This document shows positions 1-5,604 of a stretch of DNA of 5,963 nucleotides, piece after piece. The position numbers were made by a program, and so were the translations under genes. The notes below the pieces were generated by a model that was not told where the DNA came from, made no database searches, and worked only from the letters and a program-made list of their open reading frames with translations. The stretch comes from Candidatus Pelagibacter sp. GTDB taxonomy: Bacteria > Pseudomonadota > Alphaproteobacteria > Pelagibacterales > Pelagibacteraceae. Location of the stretch: assembly GCA_017880265.1 (NCBI GenBank), contig JAFJTK010000112.1, positions 1 to 5,963 on the forward strand, read 5' to 3'. Numbering within the stretch: the stretch's first letter is position 1; the number at the start of each line of letters is the position of its first letter.

Positions 1-146
1 TTTTCAGACTCTGATACATTAATATCTATAAAGTAAACTTCTGAACCTTGTTCACAAAAATGTTCAACAATTGAAGCTCCTATACCTGATCCACCCCCTG
101 TAACAAATACTCTTTTATTTTCTAAATCATAATATTTTACTTTCAT
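1..146 (-). CDS. Short-chain dehydrogenase/reductase (SDR), N-terminal part only
   Basis: This is the first 48 codons of a gene that continues beyond the left edge. The protein begins MKVKYYDLENKRVFVTGGG and carries the SDR Rossmann motif TGGGSGIG at residues 16-23 (TGxxxGxG, dinucleotide binding). An aspartate at residue 41, at the end of the second beta strand (VYFIDIN), is the position that favours NAD(H) over NADP(H) in classical SDRs. The catalytic Tyr-x-x-x-Lys lies outside the window, so the substrate cannot be judged. The ATG at 144-146 is well supported: GGAGGA (plus-strand 155-160) sits 8 nt upstream, the clearest Shine-Dalgarno in the window. It lies 126 nt downstream of the dioxygenase gene on the same strand and may belong to the same catabolic cluster or have its own promoter. 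The SDR family call is secure; the specific reaction is unknown. Confidence 0.9.
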   Translation of the reverse strand, partial: MKVKYYDLENKRVFVTGGGSGIGASIVEHFCEQGSEVYFIDINVSESE

Positions 147-181
147 TTTCCTAATCCTCCACTAGTTACAAAAATATTTAT

Positions 182-225
182 CAGTATTATTTATAATTTT
201 TATTTGATTATTGTTCTTAATACTG
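182..225. repeat. Imperfect inverted repeat in AT-rich intergenic gap
   Basis: The 126-nt gap between the dioxygenase stop and the downstream SDR start is almost pure A+T. Within it CAGTATT (182-188) and AATACTG (219-225) form a 7-bp inverted repeat separated by 30 nt. A further AGTATT lies at 248-253, also in inverted orientation to the 219-225 arm. It could be a weak transcript hairpin or paired regulator half-sites, but such matches arise easily in sequence this AT-rich. No T-run typical of an intrinsic terminator directly follows either arm. Confidence 0.25.
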
Positions 226-272
226 TTTTTATTATTATTATTTATAGAGTATTTAAATTAAAAATATATATT

Positions 273-1121
273 TTATTTAGCTTTATAACCTAAACCAATA
301 TTATTAATTTTTTTACTCACATCCATAATTTTTGGATATTCATAATTTAATCCTAAAAGCTGTCGCACTTTTGGACTAGAATTATTTTTAAAGTCTTTGG
401 ACAAATAAGTAACTAAATCTTCCACTGGTTTTATATATTTAGGTAAAAACTCTATCAATAAAGCTGCTCTTTGGTGATTTGATTTATTTGGTGATGCTCC
501 ATGCCAACAGTTACCATTAAAAAAAACTAAATCTCCAGGATTAGCAATCATTTGTTGTTTATTTGAAAAGTCATCATTTTCATTTGGATAGTGTAGTTTC
601 TTTTGTGATCCTGGTATGTATGCAGTCGCTCCTGATTGTTCTGAACAAACATCTAGAGGTATAGTAGCCTGACAGTTTTGTGCAAATGAACTATTAAGAC
701 CCATAGGAAAAGTCTCACTATTATATAAATCCCAATACGGATAATCGATATGTAGTTCTTGACCTATAGATCCTGGTAACAATCTACTTGCGCAGTAAGA
801 TCCACAAAAAAACTCTGAACCTAAAAGTTTAGACATTAAGCTAAAAATAATGTCATTTGTTATTAATTTACTAAAAACCTCTCCTTTACCAAATAAATTC
901 CATATCCTTTGTTGTAGTTTAATTTTATCAGATGCTTCAGCTTCAGCATTAAAGTGAGTTTCTTTTTGTTCTTCTGTATCTGCAAAATGATTAATAATCT
1001 CTCTTGCTTCTTTAATATCTTTTAAATTATATGCATTTTCAATAACGATAACTCCTGATTCATGCATTAATTCGTTTATTGCTTCAGTAATATTAAAACT
1101 ATCTCTTGAGAATTTCCGCAT
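273..1121 (-). CDS. Phytanoyl-CoA dioxygenase (PhyH) family Fe(II)/2-oxoglutarate oxygenase
   Basis: This 282-residue protein, a usual length for the family, is a probable cytoplasmic non-haem iron oxygenase that couples 2-oxoglutarate decarboxylation to hydroxylation of a small molecule. The iron-binding facial triad is visible: His124-x-Asp126 in QELHIDYPYW and His207 in FFNGNCWHGASPN, with Arg218 placed to bind the 2-oxoglutarate carboxylate. The family's typical SGATAYIPGSQK segment (163-174) lies between them. No signal peptide or membrane segment is present. The ATG at 1119-1121 has no good Shine-Dalgarno. The gene lies 44 nt downstream of the ABC ATPase on the same strand, so it probably belongs to the transporter transcript. 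PhyH relatives act on phytanoyl-CoA, ectoine, phosphonates, quorum signals and many other substrates, so the family name does not imply phytanate breakdown. From context it may hydroxylate or dealkylate the imported compound; that is inference only. Confidence 0.88.
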   Translation of the reverse strand: MRKFSRDSFNITEAINELMHESGVIVIENAYNLKDIKEAREIINHFADTEEQKETHFNAEAEASDKIKLQQRIWNLFGKGEVFSKLITNDIIFSLMSKLLGSEFFCGSYCASRLLPGSIGQELHIDYPYWDLYNSETFPMGLNSSFAQNCQATIPLDVCSEQSGATAYIPGSQKKLHYPNENDDFSNKQQMIANPGDLVFFNGNCWHGASPNKSNHQRAALLIEFLPKYIKPVEDLVTYLSKDFKNNSSPKVRQLLGLNYEYPKIMDVSKKINNIGLGYKAK

Positions 1122-1165
1122 AGATAAATTTTAAGTGAAAAAGAATTAAAAAAAAATAAAAAAAA

Positions 1166-1945
1166 TTATAATTCTAATTCTTTAGCTAGATCGCCAATTT
1201 TAGCACCACCTGCCATCAATCTTTTTACCTCTTCATTACCAAGGTCTGCAGACAATCCTGAACCAATTACTTCTCCCAAACTTAAAAAAGTAAATCGATC
1301 AGCTATCAGACGTGCATGAATTTCATTATGAGTAATAAGTATAATTGCAATATTTCCAAAATTTTGAACTTTTTTTATTGTTTTTAAAACTTCCATTTGC
1401 TGCTTTTGACCTAATGCTGAAGTAGGTTCATCTAATATTAATATCTTTGCACCAAAGTAGATTGCTCTTGCAATAGCTAAGGTTTGTCTTTGTCCACCAG
1501 ACATTGTTCCAACTGGTTGATTAGGGTTTGCAATGTTAATTCCAATTTTAGACATTTCTTCTGTTGTTATTCTATCCATCTCATCCATTTGCATTAAACC
1601 AAATGCGCCAGGTCCTTTTGTTAATTCACGACCAAGAAAAAAATTTCTTGTAACTGAAGTTAAGGCATTGAGAGCTAAATCCTGATAAACTGTACCAATG
1701 CCTGCATCAGATGCTTGACGTGGTGAAGTAAAGTTAACAATTTCTCCATCGACTTTTATTTCTCCACTTGTCATAGGATGAACGCCAGATAACACTTTAA
1801 TCAAAGTTGATTTTCCAGCTCCATTATCACCTAAAAGAGCATGAACTTCACCTGGGTAGACATCTAAAGACACACCATTTAAAGCAGTAAATGCTCCAAA
1901 TTTTTTAACTAAATTTTTTATTTCAATTAATGGTTTTTTATCCAT
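1166..1945 (-). CDS. Sugar ABC transporter ATP-binding protein, single-domain (FrcA-like)
   Basis: This 259-residue ATPase powers the importer from the cytoplasmic face of the inner membrane. All core motifs are intact: Walker A GDNGAGKST (39-47), Q-loop Gln88 in TVYQD, signature MSGGQRQ (148-154), Walker B ILILDEP (168-174) with catalytic Glu173, and the H-loop His206 in ILITHNE. It is half the length of RbsA/MglA/XylG-type ATPases (about 500 residues, two ATPase domains). It therefore matches the single-domain branch exemplified by rhizobial FrcA, where two copies would serve one transporter. Its ATG (1943-1945) overlaps the permease stop by one base (TAATG), indicating translational coupling. 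GGGGAA about 7 nt upstream, inside the permease gene, may serve as ribosome-binding site. No defect is seen. Family and role are secure; the transported sugar is not determined by this subunit. Confidence 0.95.
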   Translation of the reverse strand: MDKKPLIEIKNLVKKFGAFTALNGVSLDVYPGEVHALLGDNGAGKSTLIKVLSGVHPMTSGEIKVDGEIVNFTSPRQASDAGIGTVYQDLALNALTSVTRNFFLGRELTKGPGAFGLMQMDEMDRITTEEMSKIGINIANPNQPVGTMSGGQRQTLAIARAIYFGAKILILDEPTSALGQKQQMEVLKTIKKVQNFGNIAIILITHNEIHARLIADRFTFLSLGEVIGSGLSADLGNEEVKRLMAGGAKIGDLAKELEL

Positions 1946-3540
1946 TAGATATTCCCCATAATTCGTTTCCTAATATTCTCATTAGTAAAGGCGGCAGTAA
2001 CAAGAACTGCTCCAAGGAACACCCTATAAAATGATCCATCAATTCCAGGGATATAAAAGAAGGCTTCTTTTGCTATTCCAAAAATAATTGTACCTAGAAT
2101 AATTCCACCTATTGTTCCAAAACCTCCTGTTAACACAACACCTCCAATAACCGCTGCAGCAATTGCTTCTAATTCTTTTAGATTACCTTTAGCTGTATCC
2201 GCAGTATTAACTTCAAAAACCTGACATGCCGCAAACATGGTTGCACAAAATGCAGTATTCATAAATAATGCAATCTTAACTTTATTTGTTGGCACACCGT
2301 TAGCCTTTGCAGCATTAAGGTTTCCACCAGTTGAATAAATCCAGTTACCTGCTTGAGTTTTACTCAAAATAAAATAACAAATAAAAGCAATAAGTCCCCA
2401 AATCATTAAAGCAGAATACATTCCCTTAGCGAAGATGTTTCCAAAGTTATTTACATTCCAATCTACTGTATAATATAGCCAATTAAATACTGGCTCCATA
2501 ATATCGCCTCCAAAGAAATTAGCCACTGGTCTTGCAGTAACTATGGTGTCGATATAAGCTCTTGCTATATCAATATCAGTAACCGCTTTTGCCGTAACTG
2601 CAGGAACATCAACTCCAGCTTCAATTTTCTTTGTCAAAATTTCTACCATTGAATCATTGCCAGATTTTTTTGCCCCAGCTAAAGATTTTTCTAAGGTTTC
2701 AATCATTTTTGTTGAATTTATTTCAGTTTTGAAAGCTGCAACTTTTTCGTTCACATATGTTAGTTGCTCAGTTAATTTTGCAACAGTGCTAGCTGGTGCG
2801 GTGCTAAGAATTTCTAATAATTGGTCATTTGGTAAAGCTTTAGCCGCATCTCTTTCCATTTCCCCAAGACCTGGTACATTTATAATATTTTTGATATCTG
2901 GCAAATCAGTAACAGTCGTTGATCCTGCAGTTTGATCTGGAGCTCTATTAAACGCTCTATAGGATACCTCTGTTAAACCTCTTAAAAAGAAAAGTCCGCC
3001 TAGTGTTACAATGAAAGAAGATATTCCACTTTTAACAACTATCCATCCCTGTATCCATCCAAAAGATACAGTCATACATAATGTAATTAATATTGCTAAT
3101 AATGGTGAAACATCTCTAATTTCAAATAATTGAAATCCCTCAAAATGAAAACCTCCTTCAAAAGAGATGTAGGGAATAACAACAGCAAAACCCCATTTTA
3201 GTATCATTGCCATAACACCACCGGCAAAACCGATCATTGAACCAACTGAAAGATCAAATTCACCTGCAATAATTAACATTCCAGCAGCAAGTGCTACGAT
3301 TCCTAATTGAGCAATTACCCTAAAATTATTTCTAATTCCTAAAGCGTTAAATCCTTCACCAGAGAAAGGGTTTAGAGAAAATTCTCCTTCTGGAATTGAA
3401 AAGTATCCCAACATACAAAAAAGTAAGATCATTACCCCCAAAGGTCCAACCTCTGGACGAGCCATTAATGCAGAGTACCATTTTTTTTCACCTTGTCGGT
3501 CTGACTCTTGTCTTGGTTTTTTTGTTGTTGATGTATTCAT
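1945..3540 (-). CDS. Sugar ABC transporter permease (RbsC/FrcC family) with large periplasmic insert
   Basis: This is the inner-membrane channel of the importer, family BPD_transp_2. Family hallmarks are GEFDLSVGS (93-101), SSFIVTLGGLFFLRG (174-188), YSTGGNLNAAKANGVPTNKVKI (402-423) and ELEAIAAAVIGGVVLTGGFGTIGG (456-479). Hydrophobic segments are seen near 33-48, 74-93, 97-121, 145-168, 171-187, 372-392, 422-442, 457-490 and 503-518. At 531 residues it is much longer than the usual 320-360. The excess is a hydrophilic stretch at about 205-345, between FLRG and the segment beginning MYSALMIWG, which is a periplasmic loop in RbsC-type permeases. The ATG at 3538-3540 follows MNTSTTKKPR-coding sequence and lacks any Shine-Dalgarno; just upstream is a terminator-like hairpin behind the binding-protein gene. 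The stop overlaps the ATPase start by one base. The family call is secure; the substrate is not known. Confidence 0.94.
   Translation of the reverse strand: MNTSTTKKPRQESDRQGEKKWYSALMARPEVGPLGVMILLFCMLGYFSIPEGEFSLNPFSGEGFNALGIRNNFRVIAQLGIVALAAGMLIIAGEFDLSVGSMIGFAGGVMAMILKWGFAVVIPYISFEGGFHFEGFQLFEIRDVSPLLAILITLCMTVSFGWIQGWIVVKSGISSFIVTLGGLFFLRGLTEVSYRAFNRAPDQTAGSTTVTDLPDIKNIINVPGLGEMERDAAKALPNDQLLEILSTAPASTVAKLTEQLTYVNEKVAAFKTEINSTKMIETLEKSLAGAKKSGNDSMVEILTKKIEAGVDVPAVTAKAVTDIDIARAYIDTIVTARPVANFFGGDIMEPVFNWLYYTVDWNVNNFGNIFAKGMYSALMIWGLIAFICYFILSKTQAGNWIYSTGGNLNAAKANGVPTNKVKIALFMNTAFCATMFAACQVFEVNTADTAKGNLKELEAIAAAVIGGVVLTGGFGTIGGIILGTIIFGIAKEAFFYIPGIDGSFYRVFLGAVLVTAAFTNENIRKRIMGNI
2506..2928 (-). 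other. Hydrophilic helix-rich insert inside the permease (about residues 205-345)
   Basis: This is the part of the permease gene encoding the extra domain. It lacks hydrophobic segments and is rich in Lys, Glu, Ala and Thr. Likely amphipathic helices are LLEILSTAPASTVAKL (241-256), LTEQLTYVNEKVAAFKTEI (256-274), TKMIETLEKSLAGAKK (277-292) and DSMVEILTKKIEAG (296-309). The last two look like short coiled-coil-forming helices. The reading frame is continuous through it and membrane segments of the normal family follow, so it is an in-frame insert, not a frameshift or gene fusion remnant. By topology of RbsC relatives it should face the periplasm, next to the binding-protein docking side. Boundaries are approximate, judged from where family motifs stop and resume. 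Confidence 0.65.
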
Positions 3541-3565
3541 TTTTAAAAAGGTTTTTTAATTCTAT

Positions 3566-3599
3566 AAAAAAAAAGGGCCGATTAAATAATCGACCCTTT
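3566..3599 (-). terminator. Intrinsic terminator / attenuator between binding-protein and permease genes
   Basis: Read on the minus strand, AAAGGGTCGATTA pairs with TAATCGGCCCTTT to give a 13-pair stem with one G-T wobble. The loop is formally two bases, more likely four after opening the closing pair. The 3' arm runs straight into a tract of nine T (plus-strand A-run 3566-3574). It starts 13 nt after the binding-protein stop codon (3613-3615) and ends about 25 nt before the permease ATG. This has the form of a rho-independent terminator. Because the permease and ATPase have no other obvious promoter, it probably acts partially, ending most transcripts after the binding-protein gene and also protecting their 3' ends. 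Confidence 0.85.
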
Positions 3600-3612
3600 A
3601 AATTATTACAGA

Positions 3613-4518
3613 CTATCTGTCAATTCCTGCTAAAGCAGCAACTGAAGAAGCGTTAGACTTGTCAACGAAGCCAGGTCCTGATGGGATGTTAGCTCCTGGT
3701 AAAAGTCCAGCACTGTTGTTGTACAAGTGTAATACGATAACTGGCATATAACCTTGTAGTCTTTGTTGTTGATCGATTGTGAAAGCAACTCTTCCAGATC
3801 CGATTAAGTCCATAACCGCAGGACTTAAGTCAAAGCAAGAATGGTGTACTGTCATACCAAGATCAGCTAAAGCTTTATCAACAGCTTCACATACGTGAGG
3901 TCCTACTGAAAGGATCGCATCGATATCTTTGTTAGCTTGTAAAGCAGCAGTAGCTCTAGTTTGAATAGTTGCAGGGTCAGATGTAGTATCAGTCATTTGC
4001 ATAGGAACTGCAGAACCGTAACCTTCACATCTGTCAACAAGAGCTGTGTTGTATGCTTCTTGAATCATACAAAGTGCTTTAGAAGCACCTTCAGCTTTTG
4101 CTCTTTCACCAGCTTTTTGTCCAGCAAGTAATTCAGGCTGACCAACGTGCATTAAAGCACCTAGGCTAGCAGAAGACTCTAAACCAGAGTTCATTGTAAT
4201 TACTGGAACACCAGCAGCAACAGCAGCTTTAATAGCTGGGCCTAATGCATCTGGATCTGGTAAAGAAATTACCATACCATCTGGTTGAGTAGCTGCAGCA
4301 GCTTGAATTGAGCTTGCCATATCAGCCATATCAGCAGAAGGGTTGTAGATGTATTCGAAGTCAGCACCGATTGCTCTAGCTGCATCTTCACCACCTTTTT
4401 GAACTACAGGCCAAAAAGGATCTTTTCCTTCACCATGAGTTATCATGACGTATCTTTCAGCGAACGCAGAAGTTGCAAATAATGCAAGAGCTGCAATCGA
4501 AAGTATAAGTTTTTTCAT
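3613..4518 (-). CDS. Sugar ABC transporter periplasmic substrate-binding protein
   Basis: This 301-residue type I periplasmic binding protein (Peripla_BP_4 / ribose-binding-like fold) captures the substrate and delivers it to the permease. A Sec signal peptide is clear: KK start, hydrophobic LILSIAALALFATS, and a predicted cut after AFA at residue 20; no lipobox cysteine is present. Visible fold segments are YVMITHGEGKDPFWPVVQKG (23-42), DGMVISLPDPDALGPAIKAA (80-99), GVPVITMNSG (103-112), AILSVGPHVCEAVDKAL (201-217) and AFTIDQQQRLQGYMPV (245-260), the last being the hinge/ligand region containing Asp249 and Gln250. Four cysteines (150, 164, 210, 228) could form two disulfides. The ATG at 4516-4518 has GGGAG 5 nt upstream. 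Codon choice looks less AT-driven than in neighbouring genes (many GCT, GCA, GGT, AAC), as expected for an abundant protein. It is first in the transporter operon and is followed by a terminator-like hairpin. The sugar specificity is not readable from sequence. Confidence 0.94.
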   Translation of the reverse strand: MKKLILSIAALALFATSAFAERYVMITHGEGKDPFWPVVQKGGEDAARAIGADFEYIYNPSADMADMASSIQAAAATQPDGMVISLPDPDALGPAIKAAVAAGVPVITMNSGLESSASLGALMHVGQPELLAGQKAGERAKAEGASKALCMIQEAYNTALVDRCEGYGSAVPMQMTDTTSDPATIQTRATAALQANKDIDAILSVGPHVCEAVDKALADLGMTVHHSCFDLSPAVMDLIGSGRVAFTIDQQQRLQGYMPVIVLHLYNNSAGLLPGANIPSGPGFVDKSNASSVAALAGIDR

Positions 4519-4526
4519 TATTTCTC

Positions 4527-4550
4527 CCTTTTAAATTAATTTAAAAAAGG
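4527..4550 (-). promoter_or_regulatory. Palindromic 5'-UTR hairpin next to the binding-protein ribosome-binding site
   Basis: Plus-strand 4529-4546 is a perfect 18-bp palindrome (TTTTAAATT/AATTTAAAA). With two unpaired bases it extends to CCTTTT...AAAAGG over 4527-4550. In the mRNA the CC at the 5' end can pair with the GG that begins the Shine-Dalgarno region (GGGAG, 4524-4528), so the fold partly overlaps the ribosome-binding site of the binding-protein gene. It may set mRNA stability or translation rate; it could also be a protein-binding palindrome. An A+T palindrome can arise by chance here. Confidence 0.4.
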
Positions 4551-4573
4551 AAATATAACTAGTTTGAAGAAAG

Positions 4574-4582
4574 ATCATAACA
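4574..4582 (-). promoter_or_regulatory. Candidate extended -10 promoter of the transporter operon
   Basis: The minus strand reads TGTTATGAT, an extended -10 element (TGn followed by TATGAT, one mismatch to TATAAT). A start site near 4567 would give a leader of about 49 nt before the binding-protein ATG. No convincing TTGACA lies 16-18 nt upstream; the extended -10 TG could compensate. It is the best promoter candidate in the 178-nt gap (4519-4696) between the kinase stop and the binding-protein start. AT-rich sequence makes false -10 matches common. Confidence 0.4.
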
Positions 4583-4604
4583 AAAAATATAAATACAACT
4601 TTTA

Positions 4605-4624
4605 ATTGATTTTTTTTCATCAAT
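4605..4624. promoter_or_regulatory. Short inverted repeat upstream of candidate promoter (possible operator)
   Basis: ATTGAT (4605-4610) and ATCAAT (4619-4624) form a 6-bp inverted repeat around an 8-nt T-rich spacer. It lies just upstream of where a -35 element would sit for the candidate -10 at 4574-4582, a position suited to an activator or a sugar-responsive regulator. No regulator gene is in the window and no terminator-like T-run follows the hairpin in transcript orientation. It is weak evidence by itself. Confidence 0.2.
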
Positions 4625-4696
4625 ATTTTTTCCCTACTTTTCTAGGTTTTAGTAAGATTGGTATTTTCTAAATTAAATTATAATGAGAAATCTAAT

Positions 4697-5599
4697 TTAA
4701 TATGTCGCGCTTCTTCCTAACCTTGCAGCACCACGAACACCGCTGGCATCACCATATTTTGGTTTTAAAAAAACACCTTCGTATTCTCTTCCGATAACAA
4801 ATTTCCTCACTAATGAGTCTATTTCATGTAAAAAATCAATTTCATTTGAAACGCCTCCTCCAAAAACGAAAGCGTCAGGATCTAAAATATTTATTATACT
4901 TGAAAGTGACATTGCTAAATTTACCTTAAAATCATCTATAAATCTCTCTGCATCTAAATCATGTTTTCTATTTAATTCAAAAATTTCATTTGTTTTTAAA
5001 TTTTTTCCATAAAGTTTATTAAATCTTTTTGCTAAACCTAAGCCAGATAAAAAACTTTCAATCTCAGCTTCTCTTGGATTAGTCGAGTCAAAATTTTCTT
5101 TTTTAGCAGCAAAATAAGGAATTTGATTATGACCCCATTCTCCAGCAACACCATTGGGGCCACTTACTATTTTTTTATCAATTACTAAACCACCTCCAAC
5201 TCCAGAGCCCAAGATTATACCATAAACAATTTTGTAATGTTTGCCTGCTCCATCTATAGCCTCTGACAAAGCAAAACAATTTGCATCATTTTCACAAAAC
5301 ACTTCTTTGCCAAGTGCTTTACGTAAATCATTTTGAAATGGTTTTTTTTCTAACCAACTTATATTGGGAACGTTTTTAACTAGCCCTGTTTGAGGAGAGT
5401 GAACCCCTGGATGACAAACACCAATTGGAAGTTCTTGTTTAAACTCTTGTTCTAATTGTCTATGAATATCTCTTATTGAAGTAATAATTTGAGTGTAATT
5501 TTTTGGACATGATATTCTAGATCTGTGTTTTTCTTGTCCATCTTTTTCAAGTAAAACACTTTCAATCTTAGTTGCACCTACATCAATTCCAACTTGCAT
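4697..5599 (-). CDS. ROK-family sugar kinase (fructokinase/Mak-like), zinc site lost
   Basis: This 300-residue cytoplasmic kinase has the usual ROK length and is expected to transfer the ATP gamma-phosphate to a hexose or related sugar. Motifs seen are the N-terminal phosphate loop GIDVGATK (4-11), ENDANC (103-108) with catalytic-base Asp105, GSGVGGGLVI (131-140), the ROK signature GPNGVAGEWGHN (147-158) with sugar-contacting Glu154 and His157, and the adenosine-region FGGGVSN (246-252). GEWGHNQIP resembles the Mak/NagK fructokinase group. The family's CxCGxxGCxE zinc cluster, expected just before SGxG, is missing: residues 170-186 contain no cysteine. The ATG (5597-5599) is 5 nt after the upstream SDR stop with no strong Shine-Dalgarno, which suggests coupled translation. 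Repressor-type ROK proteins carry an N-terminal DNA-binding domain, absent here, so a kinase is favoured. The preferred sugar is uncertain. Confidence 0.9.
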   Translation of the reverse strand: MQVGIDVGATKIESVLLEKDGQEKHRSRISCPKNYTQIITSIRDIHRQLEQEFKQELPIGVCHPGVHSPQTGLVKNVPNISWLEKKPFQNDLRKALGKEVFCENDANCFALSEAIDGAGKHYKIVYGIILGSGVGGGLVIDKKIVSGPNGVAGEWGHNQIPYFAAKKENFDSTNPREAEIESFLSGLGLAKRFNKLYGKNLKTNEIFELNRKHDLDAERFIDDFKVNLAMSLSSIINILDPDAFVFGGGVSNEIDFLHEIDSLVRKFVIGREYEGVFLKPKYGDASGVRGAARLGRSATY

Positions 5600-5604
5600 A
5601 ACTA

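Noticed and set aside
229..245. Short ATT microsatellite-like run
   Set aside because: Only a few repeat units in an intergenic gap that is almost pure A+T; expected by chance.
1142..1175. 7-bp inverted repeat AGAATTA/TAATTCT around an A-rich 20-nt loop at the ATPase stop codon
   Set aside because: The stem contains a single G-C pair, the loop is long and low-complexity, and it overlaps the coding end. It is not convincing as a terminator.
2657..2935. Plus-strand open frame of 92 codons
   Set aside because: It lies entirely inside the permease gene, antisense to the hydrophilic insert. It has no recognisable domain and no ribosome-binding context, and the permease frame around it is continuous with family motifs.
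3396..3656. Plus-strand open frame of 86 codons with a hydrophobic stretch
   Set aside because: It is antisense to the permease N-terminus, the terminator hairpin and the end of the binding-protein gene. The hydrophobic run is the complement of the permease signal/charged region and the T-rich leader, and no family is recognisable.
4625..4696. Terminator search downstream of the ROK kinase gene
   Set aside because: No G/C-containing stem followed by a T-run was found on the minus strand, so read-through from the SDR-kinase pair into the transporter genes remains possible.
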